DNA from: Propioniciclava sp. MC1595
Lineage (GTDB): Bacteria; Actinomycetota; Actinomycetes; Propionibacteriales; Propionibacteriaceae
DNA length: 64,000 nt
Reading direction: 5' to 3'
NCBI RefSeq assembly: GCF_017569205.1
Contig: NZ_CP071870.1
Coordinates: forward strand, 3,366,974 to 3,430,973
Notes under the pieces: model-generated
What the model was told of the DNA's origin: nothing
Database searches by the model: none
What the model saw: the letters and a program-made list of their open reading frames with translations, nothing else
Made by a program: the position numbers and the translations under genes
In this document: positions 26,182-34,766 of the stretch, in pieces
Layout: every line of letters begins with the position of its first letter
Position numbering within the stretch: the first letter of the stretch is position 1

Positions 26182-27240
26182 ATGGCCACCACCACCGACA
26201 TCGTCGTCGTGGGCGCCGGGCTCGCGGGGCTCGTCGCCGCCTGTGAAGCCGCCGACGCCGGCGCGCGCGTCCTCGTGCTCGACCAGGAACCCGAGCAGTC
26301 CCTGGGCGGGCAGGCCCACTGGAGCCTGGGCGGGCTGTTCCTCGTCGACTCCCCCGAGCAGCGCCGCCTGCGGGTGCGCGACTCGTTCGACCTCGCGTGG
26401 TCCGACTGGCTGGGCTCTGCGCAGTTCGACCGCGACGACGACCTCTGGCCACAGCGCTGGGCCGAGGCGTACGTGCACTTCGCCGCCGGCGAGAAGCGCG
26501 CGTGGCTCGCGGCGCAGGGCCTCAAGCTCTTCCCCGTGGTCGGCTGGGCCGAGCGCGGCGACGGGCGCGCCGACGGCCACGGCAACTCCGTCCCGCGCTT
26601 CCACCTGACGTGGGGCACCGGCCCCGGGGTCCTCGAGCCGTTCCTCCGGCGCGCCCGCGCGCACGAGGCGTCCGGACGCCTCACCTTCGGCTTCCGCCAC
26701 CGCGTCGACGAGGTCGTCATGGAGGACGGCCGGGCGGTGGGCGTCCGGGGTTCGGTGCTGGCGCCCGACGACACCGCCCGCGGCACGGCGTCCACCCGCG
26801 AGGTGGTCGGCGACTTCGAGGTCCGCGCCGGGGCGACGATCGTGACCAGCGGCGGGATCGGCGGCGACCTGGACCTGGTCCGGCGGTTCTGGCCCAAGCG
26901 CCTGGGCACCCCGCCCGAACAGATGGTCGCGGGCGTCCCCGCGCACGTCGACGGGCGCATGCTCGGCATCACCGAGGCCGCAGGCGCGAGCCTGGTCAAC
27001 CGCGACCGCATGTGGCACTACACCGAGGGCCTGCACAACTGGGACCCGGTGTGGGCCAACCACGGCATCCGCATCCTGCCCGGGCCCAGCTCGCTGTGGC
27101 TCGACGCGTTCGGACGCCGAGTCGCCGGGTTCGGCGGCGGCGGGATGCACGGCTACAACGCGCTCGAGGGCACCTTCCTGGGCGGCTGCTTGTTCTCCGG
27201 CCGGGCGGCCGGACGGGCCGCAGCCCGCGGCGTCCGGTGA
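26182..27240 (+). CDS. FAD-binding dehydrogenase with a large internal deletion
   Basis: A 352-residue protein from the ATG at 26182. The N-terminus is a classic Rossmann FAD motif, DIVVVGAGLAGLVAACEA, with GGQAHWSLGG downstream. The C-terminal motif GFGGGGMHGYNALEGTFLGG and CLFSGRAAGRAAA is typical. Relatives of the KstD/Rv0785 type have about 550 residues, with roughly 200 between a SLWLDAFGRR-type segment and the GGGG-HGY motif. Here the two are joined directly, in frame. The lost segment should include much of the substrate/cap region, so the enzyme may be inactive or altered. Flanking frames are undamaged. Confidence 0.85.
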   Translation: MATTTDIVVVGAGLAGLVAACEAADAGARVLVLDQEPEQSLGGQAHWSLGGLFLVDSPEQRRLRVRDSFDLAWSDWLGSAQFDRDDDLWPQRWAEAYVHFAAGEKRAWLAAQGLKLFPVVGWAERGDGRADGHGNSVPRFHLTWGTGPGVLEPFLRRARAHEASGRLTFGFRHRVDEVVMEDGRAVGVRGSVLAPDDTARGTASTREVVGDFEVRAGATIVTSGGIGGDLDLVRRFWPKRLGTPPEQMVAGVPAHVDGRMLGITEAAGASLVNRDRMWHYTEGLHNWDPVWANHGIRILPGPSSLWLDAFGRRVAGFGGGGMHGYNALEGTFLGGCLFSGRAAGRAAARGVR

Positions 27241-27257
27241 AGTGCCACACGCACGCT

Positions 27258-27319
27258 GATGCATTTCCGGGTGGAGGAACCCCAAGGATTCTTGGGGTCC
27301 GGCCGCCCGGAAATGCATC
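27258..27319. terminator. Long nested hairpin between FAD dehydrogenase and hydrolase genes
   Basis: GATGCATTTCCGGG(T)GG at 27258 pairs with its complement ending at 27319, 16 of 17 positions, and an inner ACCCCAAG/CTTGGGGT pair adds a second stem. It could be a terminator for the upstream gene or a mobile palindrome; its outer arms are unusually AT-rich for a terminator. Confidence 0.5.
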
Positions 27320-27356
27320 TGGTTACGATGGCGGCACCAACGTGAGAGGGGCGACG

Positions 27357-28082
27357 ATGCCGAAGTCCACCGAGATCACCATCCCCGTACCGAACGGGCC
27401 CGACGGGGCCGGCATGCCGGCGACGCTCGTGCGGCCCGACTCCCCCATGGGCGCGGGCATCGTGCTGGTGCAGGAGATCTTCGGCCGCACCGCCTACATG
27501 CGCAAGCGTGCGATGGACCTGGCCGAGAACGGGTACACCGTGGTCCTGCCGCAGGTGTACTGGCGGATCGGCATCGACGACATCCCCGAGGACTCCCCCG
27601 ACGCGCTCATGGTCGCGGTCGGCCACTCGCAGGCGGTCGACTGGGACCAGGCGGTCGCCGACATCCGCACCGCGATCACCTGGCTGCGCGCCGACCCCGA
27701 GAGCGAGCACGCGGTCGCGCTGGTGGGCTTCTGCTTCGGCGGCGGCCTCGCCTACGCGGCGCTGCAGGGGGTGCGCGGTCTCGAGCACGCCGACGCGCTG
27801 GTCAGCTACTACGGCTCGGCCCTGCCCAACCTGGTCGACGGGCCCACCGTGCACGCCGCGAGCCTCCACCACTTCGGCGACGCCGACGCGTTCATCCCGC
27901 GCGAGGCGATCGACCACATCCGCGAGGTCGTCGAGGCCGACGGCGCCGAGTTCCACCTGTGGGACGACGCCAACCACGCCTTCGACAACCCGACCCCCGA
28001 GCTGGGCCTGCACGACCCGCGCGCCTCCCGCGAGGCGTGGGAGGTCACCCTCGACTGGCTGGCCGAGCACCACCCGGCCTGA
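27357..28082 (+). CDS. Dienelactone hydrolase family protein
   Basis: A 241-residue alpha/beta hydrolase from the ATG at 27357. The nucleophile is the Cys in VGFCFGGG (the family uses Cys where others have Ser), the Asp is in HFGDADAFIP and the His in DDANHAFDNP; QEIFGRTAYMR is the usual N-terminal signature. These enzymes hydrolyse lactones and related esters; the natural substrate here is not shown. Complete and of normal size. Confidence 0.9.
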   Translation: MPKSTEITIPVPNGPDGAGMPATLVRPDSPMGAGIVLVQEIFGRTAYMRKRAMDLAENGYTVVLPQVYWRIGIDDIPEDSPDALMVAVGHSQAVDWDQAVADIRTAITWLRADPESEHAVALVGFCFGGGLAYAALQGVRGLEHADALVSYYGSALPNLVDGPTVHAASLHHFGDADAFIPREAIDHIREVVEADGAEFHLWDDANHAFDNPTPELGLHDPRASREAWEVTLDWLAEHHPA

Positions 28083-28093
28083 GGCAGAAACGC

Positions 28094-28143
28094 CGCTCCC
28101 CGTCAGGTGCGCCGGTTGCAGCCGGTGCATCTGACGGGGAGCG
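28094..28143. terminator. Hairpin between convergent genes
   Basis: CGCTCCCCGTCAG at 28094 and its complement ending at 28143 form a 13-bp stem between the ends of the hydrolase gene (plus) and the rhodanese gene (minus), so it can act in both directions. Confidence 0.65.
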
Positions 28144-28153
28144 GGCGCGTCTG

Positions 28154-28567
28154 TCAGCGCTCGACCTGGGCGATCTCCTGACCGGAGGCCTTCCAGGCGG
28201 TGAAACCGCCGTCGAGGTGGGCGACGGTGTCGAAGCCCATGTCCTGCAGCGTCTTGGCGGTCAGCGCCGAACGCCAGCCGGAGCCGCAGTAGAGCACCAG
28301 GGTCCGCCCGTCGTCGAGCGAGGCCTTGTAGTACGGGCTCTCGGGGTCGACCCAGAACTCGAGCATGCCGCGCGGCGCCTTGGACGCCTCGGGCACCATC
28401 CCCTCCCGCACGAGCTCGCGCGGGTCACGGATGTCGACGAACTGGTAGGTCGGGTCGTCGAGCAGGCCGACGGCCTCCTCGACGGTGATGTTGCGGATCT
28501 CGGCGCGCGCGGCCTCGACGAGGGACGCCGACGGGCGGGCCAGCGGGGTACCGGGTTCGCGGGTCAT
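28154..28567 (-). CDS. Rhodanese-domain sulfurtransferase
   Basis: A 137-residue single-domain rhodanese from the ATG at 28567 (GAGG 5 bases upstream; an ATG at 28576 overlaps the previous stop). YQFVDIRDPRELVREGMV is the first signature, and LVLYCGSGWRSALTAKTL holds the catalytic Cys in a six-residue loop CGSGWR; HLDGGFTAWKASGQ closes the fold. It lies directly downstream of an aminotransferase, so they may be co-transcribed. The sulfur acceptor is not known. Confidence 0.88.
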   Translation of the reverse strand: MTREPGTPLARPSASLVEAARAEIRNITVEEAVGLLDDPTYQFVDIRDPRELVREGMVPEASKAPRGMLEFWVDPESPYYKASLDDGRTLVLYCGSGWRSALTAKTLQDMGFDTVAHLDGGFTAWKASGQEIAQVER

Positions 28568-28572
28568 GGGCC

Positions 28573-29769
28573 TCATCCCTTCAGGACCGCAGCGATGGAC
28601 TCGCTGACGTAGCCGACGTTGTCGTCGTTCAGGGCGGCCACGCAGATGCGGCCGGTGTCGGTGCCGTAGACGCCGAACTCGTTGCGCAGGCGCACCATCT
28701 GGTCCTTGGTCAGGCCCGAGAAGGAGAACATGCCGACCTGGTCGGTGATGTAGCTGTAGTCGCCCTCGACGCCGGCAGCCTTCAGCCCCTCGACCAGCGC
28801 ACCGCGCATCGCCTTGATGCGGTCGCGCATCTCGCCGAGCTCGTCCACCCACTGGGCGCGCAGGTCGGCGTCCGACAGCACGGTCGCGGCGAGCTGGGCG
28901 CCGTGGGTCGGCGGGTTGGAGTAGTTGGTGCGGATCACGATCTTGACCTGCGACAGGACGCGCTTGGCCTCCTCGGCGTCGGCGCACACGATCGACAGGG
29001 CGCCGACGCGCTCGCCGTAGAGCGACAGGCTCTTGGAGAACGAGGTCGACACGAAGAACGACGGGACGCGCTCGGCGAACTTGCGGACGGTCGCGCCGTC
29101 CTCCTCGAGGCCCTCGCTGAAGCCCTGGTAGGCCATGTCGAGGAACGCGACGAGGTCGCCGGCGAGGACGGTCTCGATGACCTGGTCCCACTGGTCGGCG
29201 GTCAGGTCGTAGCCGGTCGGGTTGTGGCAGCAGGCGTGCAGCACGACGACCGTGCCGGGGGCCGCGGCGCGCAGGTCGGCGAGCATGCCCTCGAAGTCGG
29301 CGCCCTTGGCCTCGGCGTCGTAGTAGGCGTACTTCTCGACGGTGAACCCGGCGCGGGTGAACAGCGCCTGGTGGTTCTCCCAGCTCGGGTTCGAGATGAG
29401 CACCTTGGCCTCAGGGTTGACCTGGCGCAGGAAGTCGGCACCCACCTTCAGGGCACCGGTGCCGCCCAGTGCCTGCACGGTGACGACGCGGTCGTGCACG
29501 CCGGAGCCCTCGCCGAAGACGAGGTCCTTCACGTCGGCGTCGTAGGTGGCCAGTCCGTCGATGGGCAGGTAGCCCTTCGCGGCGGCGGCCTCGGCGAGCT
29601 TCTTCTCGGCGGCCTCGACGCAGCGCAGCAGCGGGAGCTTGCCGGAGGCGTCCTGGTAGACACCGACCCCGAGGTTCACTTTCTTCGGGTTGGTGTCGGC
29701 CTTGAACTGCTCGGTGAGGCCGAGGATGGCGTCCGGGGGTGCCTGCTGGACATCGGAGAACAAGGACAT
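28573..29769 (-). CDS. Aspartate/aromatic amino acid aminotransferase (class I)
   Basis: A 398-residue protein from the ATG at 29769 (AAAGG upstream). It belongs to the AspC/TyrB subgroup: NLGVGVYQDASGKLPLL, CHNPTGYDLT, and the PLP lysine in SFFVSTSFSKSLSLYGERVG. It transfers amino groups between aspartate or aromatic amino acids and 2-oxoglutarate. All main PLP-binding residues are present. AspC/TyrB-type enzymes are less common in actinobacteria than in proteobacteria. Confidence 0.9.
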   Translation of the reverse strand: MSLFSDVQQAPPDAILGLTEQFKADTNPKKVNLGVGVYQDASGKLPLLRCVEAAEKKLAEAAAAKGYLPIDGLATYDADVKDLVFGEGSGVHDRVVTVQALGGTGALKVGADFLRQVNPEAKVLISNPSWENHQALFTRAGFTVEKYAYYDAEAKGADFEGMLADLRAAAPGTVVVLHACCHNPTGYDLTADQWDQVIETVLAGDLVAFLDMAYQGFSEGLEEDGATVRKFAERVPSFFVSTSFSKSLSLYGERVGALSIVCADAEEAKRVLSQVKIVIRTNYSNPPTHGAQLAATVLSDADLRAQWVDELGEMRDRIKAMRGALVEGLKAAGVEGDYSYITDQVGMFSFSGLTKDQMVRLRNEFGVYGTDTGRICVAALNDDNVGYVSESIAAVLKG

Positions 29770-29871
29770 GGGGTCCACCTTTCGTGCGCGGGATCCAGCC
29801 TAGTGCTGGGGTCCCCCCGACACACCGGCCGTCCGCAACGGCGGGCTGGTGGCCCACGTCGACGGTGGTGG

Positions 29872-30070
29872 CGGCCCCCGGACGCCCGGGCCCGGCCTGC
29901 TCGAGCAACAGGGCGCGCCGCTGCGCCACGGAGTTGCGGCTCCAGCCGTTGGTGTCGGTCTTGAACCACTGGCACCAGCAGCGGCGGGGGTCGCCGGGGG
30001 TGGCGAACACCGCCTCGAGGTCGGCCTCACTCGCCTCGTTCGCGGGCACCACGGTGATCTTCTCGGCCAT
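29872..30070 (-). pseudogene. Acetyltransferase, N-terminal fragment
   Basis: From the ATG at 30070 the first 66 residues (LEAVFATPGDPRRCWCQWFK, then SVAQRRALLLEQAG) match the start of actinobacterial GNAT-type proteins with the Cys-rich CxCQW motif. The family's acetyl-CoA-binding part is missing; the frame instead runs into the neighbouring aminotransferase gene in antisense. It is a gene truncation. Confidence 0.6.
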
Positions 30071-30115
30071 GCACCCATCCTGCGCCCTTGGCCGATCTCC
30101 CGGTACCCCCGTGGG

Positions 30116-30601
30116 TCACGCCGACCGCAACGGCAGCGCGGCCATGGCCTCCAGCGCCTCGCCCGAGGTGCGGTAGACGGTCCACTCGTCCATCGCGACC
30201 GCGCCCATGGCCTTGTAGAAGTCGATCGAGGGCTCGTTCCAGTCGAGCACCCACCACTGGAACCGGCTGTAGCCACGCTCCACGCAGCGGCGGGCCAACG
30301 TGACCAGCAGGTCGCGGCCCAGCCCCGACCCGCGGTGGGCGGGGTCGACGTAGAGGTCCTCGAGGTAGATGCCGTGGCAGCCGTCCCACGTGGAGTAGTT
30401 CAGGAACCAGATCGCCATCCCGACCACGCGTCCGTCGACCTCGGCCACGTCGGCGAACAACGCCGGGTTCTGCCCGAAGAGGGCGCGATCGAGGGCGGAC
30501 GCCGTGGCGGTGACGGCGTCCGGCTCTCGTTCGTAGACGGCCAGGTCGACGATGAACTGGTGGATGGCCTCGACGTCGCGGGGCTCGGCGGGTCTGATCA
30601 C
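30116..30601 (-). CDS. GNAT acetyltransferase, diamine acetyltransferase-like
   Basis: A 161-residue protein from the GTG at 30601. It resembles spermidine/diamine N1-acetyltransferases: LNYSTWDGCHGIYLEDLYVD, the acetyl-CoA loop AHRGSGLGRDLLVTL and DWNEPSIDFYKAMGA. The WNEPSIxFY motif carries the catalytic region of that subfamily. Polyamines are the likely but unproven substrates. The start has no strong ribosome site. Confidence 0.82.
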   Translation of the reverse strand: MIRPAEPRDVEAIHQFIVDLAVYEREPDAVTATASALDRALFGQNPALFADVAEVDGRVVGMAIWFLNYSTWDGCHGIYLEDLYVDPAHRGSGLGRDLLVTLARRCVERGYSRFQWWVLDWNEPSIDFYKAMGAVAMDEWTVYRTSGEALEAMAALPLRSA

Positions 30602-30620
30602 CCGCCCCAGTGTGCCGGGA

Positions 30621-31097
30621 TCAGGCGGTCTCGTCAGCGGCACCGGTGCCGGGCTGGACGGTCCAGCTCGGGGGTTCGTCGCGGCCCGCCTCCTCGTCGG
30701 CCTCGGCATCCTCGGCCGTCGCCTGCACGATGCCCTGCGCGTGGTGCACGGGGGCGTAGACCGCGTACAGCTGCAGCGGCTCGTCGCCGGTGTTGATGAC
30801 GTCGTGCCACATGCCGGCGGGCACCTGGATCGACCAGCCGTCCTCGACGGCCTGCTCGAAGGTCACCTCGTCCTTGGCGGGGCCCATGACGCAGCGGCCG
30901 GTGCCCGCGTCGACGCGCAGGAACTGGTCGGTCTCGGGGTGCACCTCGAGGCCGATCGAGCTGCCGACGGGGATGGACATGAGGGTGACCTGGAGGTACT
31001 TCCCGGTCCACGCGACCGTGCGGTAGTTCTCGTTCTCGACGGTCGCGCCCTCGATGTCGAACGCGTTGGGGTTGGGTCCGTTATCGATGATGTCCAT
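30621..31097 (-). CDS. Cupin-domain protein
   Basis: A 158-residue protein from the ATG at 31097. Cupin motif 1 is GLEVHPETDQFLRVDAGTG and motif 2 is VPAGMWHDVINTGDEPL, with His and Glu residues for a metal site. The acidic C-terminal tail after HHAQGIVQAT is poorly conserved. The substrate is not known; homologues are often annotated as sugar-phosphate-isomerase-like cupins. Confidence 0.82.
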   Translation of the reverse strand: MDIIDNGPNPNAFDIEGATVENENYRTVAWTGKYLQVTLMSIPVGSSIGLEVHPETDQFLRVDAGTGRCVMGPAKDEVTFEQAVEDGWSIQVPAGMWHDVINTGDEPLQLYAVYAPVHHAQGIVQATAEDAEADEEAGRDEPPSWTVQPGTGAADETA

Positions 31098-31171
31098 GGA
31101 CCCCACGGTACCCAGCCGGGGGCCGGCCGCCCAGCGAGGCGACCCTTCCCCCCGGCACTCCCGGGACGAGC

Positions 31172-31528
31172 TCAGATGCGCGGGTCGGAGCTCGGGTCGA
31201 CGCCGGTCACGTCCTCCATGTCGTCGGCAACATCCTCGACGTGGGCGTCGTCGGTGGCCACCAGGTCGGCGTAGGTGGGGTTCTTCTCGATCCAGCCCTG
31301 CACGTAGGGGCACTGCGGGTCGACCCGGTAGCCCAGGGTGCGGATGTCGTCCAGCCCGGCCCGGACGAGCTCGCCCGCGAGGCCCTGCCCGGAGAACCGG
31401 TCCTCGACGGTCGTGTGGGGGAGCGCGACGACGCCCTCGTCCACCATGTAGTCGAGCCAGCCGGCCAGTTCGCCGTCGACGTGGATCTCGAAGCGGTTCT
31501 CGTCGGTGTTCTTGGTGACCTCTGCCAT
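31172..31528 (-). CDS. Small GNAT acetyltransferase of the YjdJ type
   Basis: A 118-residue protein. RFEIHVDGELAGWLDYMV, LPHTTVEDRFSGQGLAGELV and CPYVQGWIEKNPTYADLV are the landmarks of the short GNAT family (YjdJ/DUF4442-like 'GNAT 2'); the CPY-V-WI-xP tail is typical. The acidic extension of about 20 residues at the C-terminus is extra. Substrate unknown. Confidence 0.82.
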   Translation of the reverse strand: MAEVTKNTDENRFEIHVDGELAGWLDYMVDEGVVALPHTTVEDRFSGQGLAGELVRAGLDDIRTLGYRVDPQCPYVQGWIEKNPTYADLVATDDAHVEDVADDMEDVTGVDPSSDPRI

Positions 31529-31628
31529 GGAGCCAACCTAGTCGGCCCCCCAATGCGGCCGAAAGTGGTACCCGAACGTGACGTGGGCAGCCCGCATGTT
31601 GTCGTCACTTTCAACTAAGCTCCGCCCC

Positions 31629-32945
31629 ATGGCTCTCACACGGCGCACCCTCCTCACGCTCGGCGGTGGCCTCGCGGCCACGACCGCCCTGGCCGCCTGC
31701 GGCTCGAACACCGGCCGCACCGCCGCCCCCTCCGCCTCGCCGGCCGGCACCCCGGCCGCGACCCCCTCGGGCACGCCCGACCCCGACGCGGGGCGTCCGG
31801 CGCTGTCGCAGTGGTACCACAAGTACGGCGAGGACGGCGTCGAGGCCGCGGTCAAGAAGTGGGCCGCCGAGTACCCCGGCGCCGAGGTGAACGTGAACTG
31901 GGTGCTGGCCGACTACGAGAAGACCCTCGCGGCCGCCCTCCTGACCCCGACGGCGCCCGACGTGTTCGAGTACGCCAACGGCCCGACGCTCGACATGATC
32001 AAAGCCGGCCAGGTCGCCGACCTGACCGACACCATCGGCAGTTCGCGCGGTGACTTCACCCCGTCGGTGCTCGACCGCCTGACCTACCAGGACAAGGTCT
32101 GGGCCGTGCCGCAGACGGTCGACATGCAGCTGCTCTACTACCGCAAGGACCTCCTCGAGGCGAAGAACCTCACCGCCCCCACGACGCTGGAACAGCTGAC
32201 CCACGTCGCCACCACGCTGGCCGAGGGCGGCGACATCGGCGGCTTCTTCGCGGGCAACGACGGCGGCATCGGCGTCCTCGGCCTGCTGCTGATGTGGGCG
32301 GCCGGCGCCGACGAGATGAACGAGGCGCGCACCGAGGCCGCGTTCAACACCGGCGACTTCCACGCGGGCATCGCCCAGTTCAAGCAGCTGTTCGACTCCC
32401 CCGGCATGGTGAAGTCGGCCAGCGCCGACTGGTCCGACGCGTCGCCGTTCATCAACGGCGAGGCGGCCCTGCAGTGGGGCGGCATGTGGGACCTGCCCAA
32501 GGTCATCGCCGCGCACGGCGAGAACTTCGGCGTGCTGCCGTTCCCGGCGATCGGTGGCTCCGGCCGCCAGGTCGTGCCGTTCGGGGCGTTCAGCGCCTGC
32601 GTGTCGGCGAAGTCCGCCAACGTCACCGCGGCGAAGAACTTCGTGAAGTGGCTGTGGATCGACGCCGAGGACAAGCAGGTCGAGTTCTCCGACGCGTTCG
32701 GCACCCACATCCCGGCCAAGCCGAAGCTGTTCGGTCAGGCCAAGCAGGTCGCCGAGGGCCCGGGTGCGGACGCCGCGAAGTTCGTCACCGACCACGGCCG
32801 CTCGAACGCGCTGTTCTGGACGCCGGCCTCCGGGGAGGCCTACTCCACGGCCCTGTCGAACGTGGTGAAGAACGGTGCGGACGCCGCGACCGAGTTCGGT
32901 GCGGCCGCCGAGAAGGTCACCGCCGAGCTGGCGCGCGTCGCCTGA
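31629..32945 (+). CDS. ABC transporter substrate-binding lipoprotein (sugar)
   Basis: A 438-residue family 1 extracellular solute-binding protein from the ATG at 31629. The twin-arginine-like start LTRRTLLTLGG and the lipobox LAACG show export and lipid anchoring. A Pro/Ala/Thr linker leads to the mature domain with WAAEYPGAEVNVNWVLADYE and YYRKDLLEAKNL. Two permease genes follow at once, so this is the first gene of a sugar importer operon of the MalEFG type. The sugar is not shown. Confidence 0.9.
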   Translation: MALTRRTLLTLGGGLAATTALAACGSNTGRTAAPSASPAGTPAATPSGTPDPDAGRPALSQWYHKYGEDGVEAAVKKWAAEYPGAEVNVNWVLADYEKTLAAALLTPTAPDVFEYANGPTLDMIKAGQVADLTDTIGSSRGDFTPSVLDRLTYQDKVWAVPQTVDMQLLYYRKDLLEAKNLTAPTTLEQLTHVATTLAEGGDIGGFFAGNDGGIGVLGLLLMWAAGADEMNEARTEAAFNTGDFHAGIAQFKQLFDSPGMVKSASADWSDASPFINGEAALQWGGMWDLPKVIAAHGENFGVLPFPAIGGSGRQVVPFGAFSACVSAKSANVTAAKNFVKWLWIDAEDKQVEFSDAFGTHIPAKPKLFGQAKQVAEGPGADAAKFVTDHGRSNALFWTPASGEAYSTALSNVVKNGADAATEFGAAAEKVTAELARVA

Positions 32946-32949
32946 CGTC

Positions 32950-33870
32950 GTGGCCGACGGTTCCCGTTCGGGGACCACGCTCGCCCGGAGCAACCGCCGG
33001 TGGTTCTGGACGTTCGTGACCCCCTTCCTGGCGGGGCTCGTGGTGTTCGTCTACGTGCCCCTGCTGTGGAGCCTCTACCTGTCGTTCTTCGACGCCCGGA
33101 ACACCGTCACGCCCACCAGCTTCGTCGGCCTCGGCAACTACGCCTACCTGCTGCAGGACCGGCTGTTCGTCGACTCGATGGTGACGTTCATCGCGTTCGC
33201 GCTGTTCATCGTCCCGTTGACGTTCGCCTGCTCGCTGGGCCTGGCGCTGCTGCTGCAACGCATCACGGTGCTGCGCGCATTCTTCCGCTCGGCGTTCTTC
33301 CTTCCGACCGCGGTGAGCTACGTGATCGCGTCCATGGTCTGGCGGATGTCGTTCTTCCACGGCGCCCGCTTCGGCCTGACCAACACCGTGCTGTCCTCGC
33401 TCGGCCTCGACACGATCAACTGGCTGGGCGGTGAGAACTCCTGGTACTGGCTCGTGCTGGTCAGCCTGCGCCTGTGGCTGCAGGTCGGGTTCTACATGAT
33501 CCTCTTCATCGCCGGGCTCAACCAGATCGACCCGCAGCTGTACGAGGCCGCCGCCCTCGACGGGGCGAGCGCCTGGCGGCGGTTCCGGCACGTGACGTTC
33601 CCGCTGCTGCGGCCCACCTCGGTCGCCGTCGCGATGCTGCTGCTGTTCAACGCGTTCCAGGCGTTCGACGAGTTCTACAACACCCTGAACACGGTCGGCG
33701 GCTACCCTCCGTACGCCCGGCCGCCGCTGGTCTACCTGTACCTGATCTCGTTCGGCAGCGGCGCCCAAGACCTCGGCATCGGCTCGGCCGGCACGATGAT
33801 CCTGACCCTGGTGATCCTCGTGTTCGCGTTCTTCCAGAACCGGCTGCTCTCGATCGGGGCGGACAAGTGA
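32950..33870 (+). CDS. ABC sugar transporter permease, MalF-like
   Basis: A 306-residue membrane protein from the GTG at 32950, four bases after the previous stop. Six hydrophobic segments; the cytoplasmic EAA loop that contacts the ATPase is YEAAALDGASAWRRFRHVTF. With the next gene it forms the two-subunit channel. No ATPase gene follows; in actinobacteria a shared MsiK-type ATPase encoded elsewhere usually serves such systems. Confidence 0.9.
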   Translation: MADGSRSGTTLARSNRRWFWTFVTPFLAGLVVFVYVPLLWSLYLSFFDARNTVTPTSFVGLGNYAYLLQDRLFVDSMVTFIAFALFIVPLTFACSLGLALLLQRITVLRAFFRSAFFLPTAVSYVIASMVWRMSFFHGARFGLTNTVLSSLGLDTINWLGGENSWYWLVLVSLRLWLQVGFYMILFIAGLNQIDPQLYEAAALDGASAWRRFRHVTFPLLRPTSVAVAMLLLFNAFQAFDEFYNTLNTVGGYPPYARPPLVYLYLISFGSGAQDLGIGSAGTMILTLVILVFAFFQNRLLSIGADK

Positions 33871-34694
33871 GGCCGTCGAGGTGGGGCACGGCGCTCGCGT
33901 ACGCCGCGGCGTCCGGCCTGGCCGTGTTCTTCCTGCTGCCGTTCTACGTGATCTTCCGCAACGCCTTCTCCACCCAGCAGCACCTGATCGCGCCGCGGTG
34001 GAACTGGCTGCCCAACCAGCTCGACACCACCACCCTGCAGGCGGTGCTCGGCAACGCCAACTACGGGGTGCTGAACGCCCTCGGCGTCTCGGTGGTGGTC
34101 GCGGTCGCGCAGACCGTGCTCACCGTCGTGATCGCGATGATGGCCGGGTACGCGCTGTCGCGCTGGCGGACGCCGGCGTCCCGGGTGATCCTCGGCATGA
34201 CCGTGTTCACGCTGATGGTGCCCGCGATGGTGACCTTCGTGCCCACCTTCGTCATGGTCAGCTCGCTGGGCTGGATCTCGACCTACCGCGGCCTGATCAT
34301 CCCGGTGATCTTCTCGGCGTTCGCGACGTTCCTGTTCCGGCAGCAGTTCCTGGAGTTCCCGCGCGAGCTCGAGGAGTCGGCGGCCATCGACGGCGCCAAC
34401 ACCTGGACGACCTTCTGGCGGATCGTCGTGCCCAACGCGATGGGCACCGTCGCCGCCGTCGGCACGATCACCTTCATCGGCGCGTGGAACGCGTTCCTGT
34501 GGCCGATGCTCATCGCCCAGGACCCGCAGATGCGCACGATCCAGGTGGTGCTGAGCCAGTTCATGACCTCCCAGGGCATCCGCTACCCCGAGATGTTCAC
34601 CGGCGCCCTGATCGCCGTCGCACCCGCGCTCGTGGTGTTCCTGTTCCTGCAGCGCTGGCTGGTCCAGGGGGTCGCCCGCTCGGGCCTGAAGTGA
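33867..34694 (+). CDS. ABC sugar transporter permease, MalG-like
   Basis: A 275-residue protein whose GTG start overlaps the stop of the previous gene (GTGA), which shows translational coupling. Six membrane segments; EAA loop LEESAAIDGANTWTTFWRIV. The partner of the MalF-like subunit. Confidence 0.9.
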   Translation: MRPSRWGTALAYAAASGLAVFFLLPFYVIFRNAFSTQQHLIAPRWNWLPNQLDTTTLQAVLGNANYGVLNALGVSVVVAVAQTVLTVVIAMMAGYALSRWRTPASRVILGMTVFTLMVPAMVTFVPTFVMVSSLGWISTYRGLIIPVIFSAFATFLFRQQFLEFPRELEESAAIDGANTWTTFWRIVVPNAMGTVAAVGTITFIGAWNAFLWPMLIAQDPQMRTIQVVLSQFMTSQGIRYPEMFTGALIAVAPALVVFLFLQRWLVQGVARSGLK

Positions 34695-34766
34695 GCCCAC
34701 GCCACCGACCACCGGATGGCCGAAGGTGGGCACACCGTGTCGGTGCGCCGTGGAACGATGGGCGGC

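Noticed and set aside
25317..27011. 564-residue minus-strand open frame over the VanY and FAD dehydrogenase genes
   Set aside because: Covers two recognisable genes in antisense and has Arg/Ser/Thr-rich, domain-free sequence.
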